Program-made: the position numbers and the translations under genes
In this document: in pieces, positions 59,292 to 64,000 of the stretch
Position numbering within the stretch: position 1 is the stretch's first letter
Layout of the letters: every line of letters starts with the position of its first letter
The notes under the pieces: model-generated
Database searches by the model: none
What the model was told of the DNA's origin: nothing
The model's input: the letters and a program-made list of their open reading frames with translations, nothing else
Assembly: GCA_905221605.1 (NCBI GenBank)
Contig: CAJNDS010002650.1
Location: 1-64,000, forward strand
From: Symbiodinium natans
Taxonomy: Eukaryota > Sar > Dinophyceae > Suessiales > Symbiodiniaceae
Direction of reading: 5' to 3'
DNA: 64,000 nt

Positions 59292-59525
59292 AGAACCAAA
59301 GACAGAGCAATCGCTGCCTTGTCAAAGTAGGGTGCGGCAGTTAAGTAGGAGTCGTCGAAGCGGACATTGCATTCATCGCAACTTCTGTTGACAGCTCGCC
59401 TGCCTGGAAATTCATATTCCGGCGAGGCACTCCGAGAAAAGCTGCACCTGCTCCAACACCTCGTCCCCCGCTTCCCCGTCCCCCGTTCCATCATCTTGGC
59501 AGCTGCTTTTCGAGCTGATGAACGA

Positions 59526-60165
59526 TTAGCCGGGTGTAGTCACGGGTCCTCCTTCCATCAAGTTCAGCGTGCCAGCACAAAAGCATCCCATTTTGGGGGG
59601 CAAGAGGCTGCATAGATCAGTGAAGACTGACTTTATGTTGCCCGTTCTATTCCGTGCCGGTAGCTGTTCTGCTGCAAGCAGCTCCGCCTCATCCGTGAAG
59701 ATCAGGAAAGGACGGTTATTTGGAGACTTCAATGCTGTTCCAGTCATGGACTTCCACTGCTGCAACACGCCACTTAGAGTTCCACAAGCGCACAAACCCA
59801 CGATTTGAGATTGGCGTCGAATCGTAGATCGCTGCAATTGCCCGTCAGAAGGTCTATCACGTCAGGAAAATCTAGCTCCTGGAACGTCACATCTTTCGTT
59901 GATGTCACATCTGCCACTGTGTAACCGCCAAAGATTTTAAGAAGGTGTCAAATGATGATGGCGGAAATAGCACGAAAGGATTCTCTGTTACATGCTTTGT
60001 GACGAGGTCTGGGTCTTGTTAATCTGGCCCAGACTTCCTGCACAGCTTCATCCTTCTCCAGAAAGGGCCAGGATGTCGCTTCGGTTCTTGCGTGAACCTG
60101 CTCACCTTGTCCTTGATGCGCGAGTTCAAGATGCGCTCATCCCGGTCGCAAATCTCGCTACCCGG
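59526..60165 (-). CDS. NTPase-like gene, several exons
   Basis: Minus-strand exons: RDERILNSRIKDKVSRFTQE then PKRHPGPFWRRMKLCRKSG (about 60150-60030); DLVTKHVTENPFVLFPPSSF with DTFLKSLA (about 60010-59935); DVTSTKDVTFQELDFPDVID with LLTGNCSDLRFDANLKSW ending at 59798; then, after a 38-base intron, QWKSMTGTALKSPNNRPFLI and FTDEAELLAAEQLPARNRTG from 59759, with MGCFCAGTLNL. The strand FLIFTDEAE followed about 35 residues later by CFCAGTLNL looks like Walker B and sensor strands of a P-loop NTPase. It lies directly downstream of the large NTPase exon; the Walker A exon was not found. Confidence 0.5.
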
Positions 60166-60272
60166 GAGTCGTTTCACCTAGCGCTGCCAATAAAACATGA
60201 AAGAAAGTCCTTGAAGACCGTGAGCTGAGGGCACCAAGAACAACAACAAACTTAGGGTTCACACCCCTCCAA

Positions 60273-60383
60273 CCAGATTTGCGTGAAACCTTTGCCTGAC
60301 CCACAAAGGTGCCTTCCGCTCGGCAAAACACGAGGTGCAACCAGATTTGCGTAACACCTTTGAGCCACAAGGTGCCTTCCACT
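60273..60383. repeat. Interspersed repeat, two tandem copies here and one at 63131
   Basis: CAACCAGATTTGCGTRAMACC followed by AAGGTGCCTTCC occurs twice in tandem; GGCAAAACACGARG with GCAACCAGATTTGCRT recurs at 63131-63162 inside the next gene's intron region. Confidence 0.75.
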
Positions 60384-60509
60384 CTAACACGAGGCGTTGG
60401 GACATCTTTCCGAGCTGCGATTCTGGACATTGGAGACTCTTTTGTCTCCAACAGCCCCTTTGAAACATATATATATATATATGTCGTCAAGACCACAGCT
60501 CATGCTCTC

Positions 60510-62333
60510 TTATGCATGCAATGCACTTCTTTTGCTCTCGAAGAAGTCCGGCAGCATCTTCTCGAGCGGCTTACCGGGCTTCAGGAAAAAGAGCCGCAGT
60601 GGACCGGTCCGCTGCAACAATAGTTTTGCGAGCCCCACTTCGTTGAAGTAGATGCTGGGAATCTCGAGATTTTTTGGGGGAGTCTCAACACGGACCTCGG
60701 TGGTGTAGAAGACGGGCAGGGCTCCAAGAACATCCGGGTGGTTTTGGAAGCCAGCAAGCGCCTCCTGTGCTGACTTTGCAACGCTGGCCCATTTCGGGAC
60801 ATTCTCGCGGACGCATTTCGTCTGGATGCCAAGAACGAGGAGAGAAGCTGACTCTGTCTTGTTGCACGGCGGCTTCAAATCACGAATCCGCCTCCGGTCA
60901 TCCTGATTCGGGACCATCCACGGGATCAAGTACTCGATGCCCGGCTCGTTGCGCAGCTTGGACACGACGATCTTACCGTTTTTGAGAGACTCCAAGACCG
61001 CCTCTACATCTGCGAAGGACTCGACATACTCCAATGGTGCAAGAACATTCTGTGTGGAGGTGACGATGATGTTCGGCAAACCGCCCCTTTCGGACCAAAA
61101 GCTTGCCCCAGGGAACAGCTGTTTTAGTGTGCAGTTGTTCTCGCCCAACGCCAGGCGCACAGCACAGTCGAAGTGCACCATAATGTCCTCAAGCTTCTTC
61201 TCGTGCGTGGCCTCCATGATCGCATCCTGCTCGAACATCTGGTTGATCTGGTCTGCGAGACTGGTTTCCTCACTCCGTGCCCAAAGTTGCAGCAGTATGG
61301 GATGAAGGATATTGATCCAGCTGTTGCCACATCGCACGGAATGAACAACACCACGCAGACAGAGGTCTTCAAGCCCTGATTGAGTTGTGGAACGGAGAGG
61401 AGAATACCAGCGAGCCACCTCGATGCTGTCCAAGGCTTTTCGGTCGCCGAGCTTGGCATAAGCTACAATGTCACTCTGAAGTTGATTCCATGCAAGTGGA
61501 TTCCGAGGAGGCTTGTGCTTGGAGTACTCCTGTATCAACGCATCGAACATCAACCGCGGATGACCCAGCAGCTGTCGCACCAGTTGCCGTCCGAATGGTT
61601 CTTTCTCCAGTGCTTCGCGAAGGTCGCTGGGCAGCAGCTCCAAAGCCTTTGCAAGTGGCAAACCCCTCAACGAGATCGTTGGCAGGATGCGGCGCCCAGA
61701 GTCGCTCATCAGCATCGACATGTAGCTCTCAAGCAGCGATGTCCACACGAAGATTACAGGGCAGCTGCTTGTTTGGAGGAGGGACTCGTCCTGGACTCCC
61801 ATGAGGTCGGATACTAGTTGCACAGCCCCGTCTTTGCCAGCCAGGGTCTCCAACTGTCGAATCTCATCGATGCCTACCAGCAGAAGGTCTTCGTCGCCCA
61901 AGTTCAGCTTCTCCCGCAAACACTGCATCACCTGCTTCCATGGAAGAACCCGCGCGCAATTTTCTGCTTTATCCGCAGGCATGCCTGACTGCTGAAGGAG
62001 GAGCTTTGAAAACACTTCGGTTGCAGCTTTGCTGCGGTCCCAAGAGCTCCCCCCATTGAAGTCCACAATCAGAGCCGCCTTCGCCCCGGTTTCGCACACC
62101 CAGCTCGTGCACATCTCGTGAAGTACTCGAGTCTTGCCTGTGCCCTTAATGCCGGCCGTCGTCAGGATGGCGCACTTTTTTATCCTTGACGCGGGTTCCC
62201 AGTAGTACTCTTCCTGTGACAAGACCCCCTTGATGTACTCAAGGATTGCGGCTTTGGCCTCCTCGCGCGCAATGAGCTGTGGGGCCATCGTGTTGGGAGA
62301 GCGCACAGTCCAGCTTGGGCAAAGGATGTCCTG
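60510..62333 (-). CDS. P-loop NTPase with putative PD-(D/E)xK nuclease-like C-terminus (Crinkler/RHS-like)
   Basis: One exon stays open for about 598 codons, starting after an acceptor GCAG near 62334 (QDILCPSWTVRSP..). Numbering from 62306, Walker A is GIKGTGKT at 52-59, Walker B LLLVGIDE at 141-148, and a sensor strand VIFVWTS at 184-190. It is preceded by LIAREEAKAAILEYIKGVL, a common lead-in of Crinkler/RHS-type NTPases. The C-terminal third has a helix KKLEDIMVHFDCAVRLAL (370-387), then GIEYLIPW (456-463) and LLVLGIQTK (489-497). This spacing of an acidic residue and a QxK strand resembles PD-(D/E)xK nucleases fused to such NTPases in eukaryotic Crinkler/RHS proteins. Upstream coiled-coil exons may be its N-terminus. 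The NTPase part is visible; the nuclease is inference. Confidence 0.65.
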   Translation of the reverse strand, partial: QDILCPSWTVRSPNTMAPQLIAREEAKAAILEYIKGVLSQEEYYWEPASRIKKCAILTTAGIKGTGKTRVLHEMCTSWVCETGAKAALIVDFNGGSSWDRSKAATEVFSKLLLQQSGMPADKAENCARVLPWKQVMQCLREKLNLGDEDLLLVGIDEIRQLETLAGKDGAVQLVSDLMGVQDESLLQTSSCPVIFVWTSLLESYMSMLMSDSGRRILPTISLRGLPLAKALELLPSDLREALEKEPFGRQLVRQLLGHPRLMFDALIQEYSKHKPPRNPLAWNQLQSDIVAYAKLGDRKALDSIEVARWYSPLRSTTQSGLEDLCLRGVVHSVRCGNSWINILHPILLQLWARSEETSLADQINQMFEQDAIMEATHEKKLEDIMVHFDCAVRLALGENNCTLKQLFPGASFWSERGGLPNIIVTSTQNVLAPLEYVESFADVEAVLESLKNGKIVVSKLRNEPGIEYLIPWMVPNQDDRRRIRDLKPPCNKTESASLLVLGIQTKCVRENVPKWASVAKSAQEALAGFQNHPDVLGALPVFYTTEVRVETPPKNLEIPSIYFNEVGLAKLLLQRTGPLRLFFLKPGKPLEKMLPDFFESKRSALHA

Positions 62334-62779
62334 CGAGCAGGGCGGGCGAAGAGCTCAACAGTTGGGCTACTGGAGGTTGGCTCGGACTCGACTGTCTTCA
62401 ATGGGTGGGGCTCGCTAGGAACTTTGCCGGAGTTGACTTCAGACAGTCCTGGATGGCCTTTTGTGCATCAGGCACCTGCAAGCTGGGACATTTGGTCAGC
62501 TCGCCGCAAGCTCAGCACAAGCAAAAGCTAAACAGAAGCCCGCACAGCTGCACTGCAAAACGCGGATGGTCTTTAGACCTCGAAGGCCCTGCCCGACCTC
62601 GACAAATCAGAAAACACAACAAAACCCAGATTGCTGCTACAGCAGTCACCCGCCAGCCACACAACCACCGGATACGGTAACCTGAAAGTCCAAAGTCAAA
62701 CAACCACAACCTGAGAGCAACGCAAAGCCTCTCACCTCCAGCCTCACTGCAAGCATCAAGAACCAACGCAGGGTTCACA

Positions 62780-63360
62780 AAACCACAACCACAAGGGGAT
62801 CCTGAGGGGATCACCCCCAAAAAGCAACAACGGTGGACCCCACGAAAACGCACGACGACCAAGAGCCCCGGGCAGGCAGGAGTGCTACAAACCAAAGCCA
62901 ACATGCTCGCGCAGAAGCCCTCTGCACTCGTCTTGCCGGAACCCCACTACTCGGCAAGGTCCGTGTGCTAAAAGCACTAAGAACCCAGGTCCCTTGACTC
63001 CCCCTCACGGACACAGCAACCTGAAAGTCGAGCCTCAAACAAAAAACAACCGCAACCTGGAGAGCGCAAAGCGAGCGCAAAACAGGCTGACCCCCCCCCC
63101 ACCTCGAGCCTAGGACTGACACCCCGTTCTGAAGCATCGGCAAAACACGAAGAGCAACCAGATTTGCATGAACCTGAAGCAGCCAAGAGCCCTCTGCTCC
63201 GAAAGCCCCTCCCGCTCCCCGAAGTGCTGCAAGCCAACACAGTGAAGCTTAGCGACGAGCGGAATCCTTGCTGGGAGGAGAGCATGACCCCAAAAACCAA
63301 CAATGGTGGACTGCACGAACTGCACACGCAGAAGCGCAAAAGCACCGCCGGCCTGAAGGG
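62780..63360. repeat. Diverged duplication in the intron region of the NTPase gene
   Basis: GGGGATCACCCCCAAAAAGC, AACAACGGTGGACCCCACGAA (62796-62846) and AGCATGACCCCAAAAACCA, ACAATGGTGGACTGCACGAA (63281-63319) are homologous, as are the stretches starting AGCCCTCTGC at 62908 and 63188. Copies are spaced about 290-480 bases apart. Confidence 0.55.
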
Positions 63361-63369
63361 GTGCTGTTG

Positions 63370-63703
63370 ATTTGGCTTTCTCGAGCTCCTCATTGGCCTT
63401 TTCGGCCTCCTCCTTGGCCATTTCAACCTTCGACTCGGCCTTTTCGAACGCCTCCTCGGCCTCTTTGAACGCCTCCTTGGCCTCCTTGCGCTCCTTTTCG
63501 TTGCCGTTCTGCACGGCTTCTCGAAGCCTTTGGCGCGCAAAGTCCCGATCTTCCCGGGCTCCGTCCAGATCCTTCTGGGCTCCGTCCCATTTCTTCACAG
63601 CCATGTCGAAACATTTCTTTGAAAAAGTGTCCTGCCAGGCCCAGTGGCAGAACAAGGTTCTCACGGAGCGTAGGTCGGAGCTTGAAGCTTTCACGCCCTT
63701 CAA
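63370..63703 (-). CDS. Coiled-coil exon
   Basis: The minus-strand frame reads QDTFSKKCFDMAVKKWDGAQ, KDLDGAREDRDFARQRLREA, KEAFKEAEEAFEKAESKVEM and AKEEAEKANEELEKAKS, a long charged heptad pattern. It lies about 1 kb upstream of the NTPase exon on the same strand and is probably its amino-terminal coiled coil. The acceptor is uncertain (several AG near 63705); the frame closes shortly after the AKS end. Confidence 0.6.
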
Positions 63704-63854
63704 ACTTCAAACTCGGACATTGCCAGCCAGCTCTGGCCTGCTCGGTGGATTCGTCGAAGCCTTCGTCCTGTAAAAACCACAACCACGCCACGAATGCTAG
63801 AAAACACCGGCTTTGAGACGTGCTGAAGGCATCAACCCACATCAAACAAACAAC

Positions 63855-63941
63855 TGTCTCGAGCCGGAGCACCTCCTCCTTGATCTCCTCTGTCTCCTGA
63901 ACCGTCTTCTGCAGCTGCTCGTCCTGGGCAAAGGCCACAAT
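63855..63941 (-). CDS. Upstream coiled-coil exon, gene continues beyond the window
   Basis: Exon of 87 bases between acceptor TTGCAG and donor ACA|GTTG. It reads IVAFAQDEQLQKTVQETEEI then KEEVLRLET, an acidic coiled coil. It most likely precedes the 63.7 kb coiled-coil exon; the gene's start is outside the window. Confidence 0.55.
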
Positions 63942-64000
63942 CTGCAATTGCGAACTTCAAAGAGCCCGCTCAGACGCAGCCCACAACAAGAAAGGCAAGC

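Overview
This window looks like nuclear DNA of a dinoflagellate, most likely a Symbiodinium-like (Suessiales) alga. The reasons are: (i) several internal (TTTAGGG)n arrays; (ii) genes cut into many short exons, where exons can be joined in frame only across introns of about 36 to 800 bases, at least one with a GC-AG boundary; (iii) every exon I could defend lies on the minus strand, as expected for unidirectional dinoflagellate gene arrays; and (iv) one-repeat-per-exon leucine-rich-repeat coding of a style I associate with these algae. No rRNA, tRNA, CRISPR array or bacterial operon was found. Taxonomy is inference.

The window reads from high to low coordinates. At 58.9-64.0 kb there is a cluster of P-loop NTPase genes: a 598-codon exon with Walker A and B motifs and a C-terminal stretch resembling a PD-(D/E)xK nuclease (Crinkler/RHS-like), coiled-coil exons just upstream, and a second DEAE-type NTPase-like gene just downstream. 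At 51-58.9 kb there are scattered unknown exons and several tandem repeats. At 49.9-50.8 kb there is an unknown helical-protein gene. At 42.7-47.1 kb there is a TMEM16/anoctamin gene in at least twelve exons. At 34-38 kb there are LRR and charged-protein exons. At 30-34 kb there is an AT-rich, palindrome-rich gene desert holding a decayed foreign-looking coding segment. At 26.0-29.1 kb there is a complete four-exon gene for a bacterial-type tRNA(Met) cytidine acetyltransferase (TmcA), with an LRR exon upstream of it. At 12-25 kb there are exon clusters of unrecognised genes plus an 840-base heptamer satellite. At 7.3-11.5 kb there is a repeat domain with three telomere-like arrays. At 1-7.2 kb there are more unrecognised multi-exon genes.

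I see no shared pathway. TmcA (wobble-base acetylation of tRNA), anoctamin (membrane lipid scrambling or ion conduction), LRR proteins and NTPase effector-like proteins sit side by side without a functional theme. Most exon clusters are described but not named. Exon edges come from reading frame plus GT/GC...AG signals seen by eye; transcript data would be needed to confirm them.
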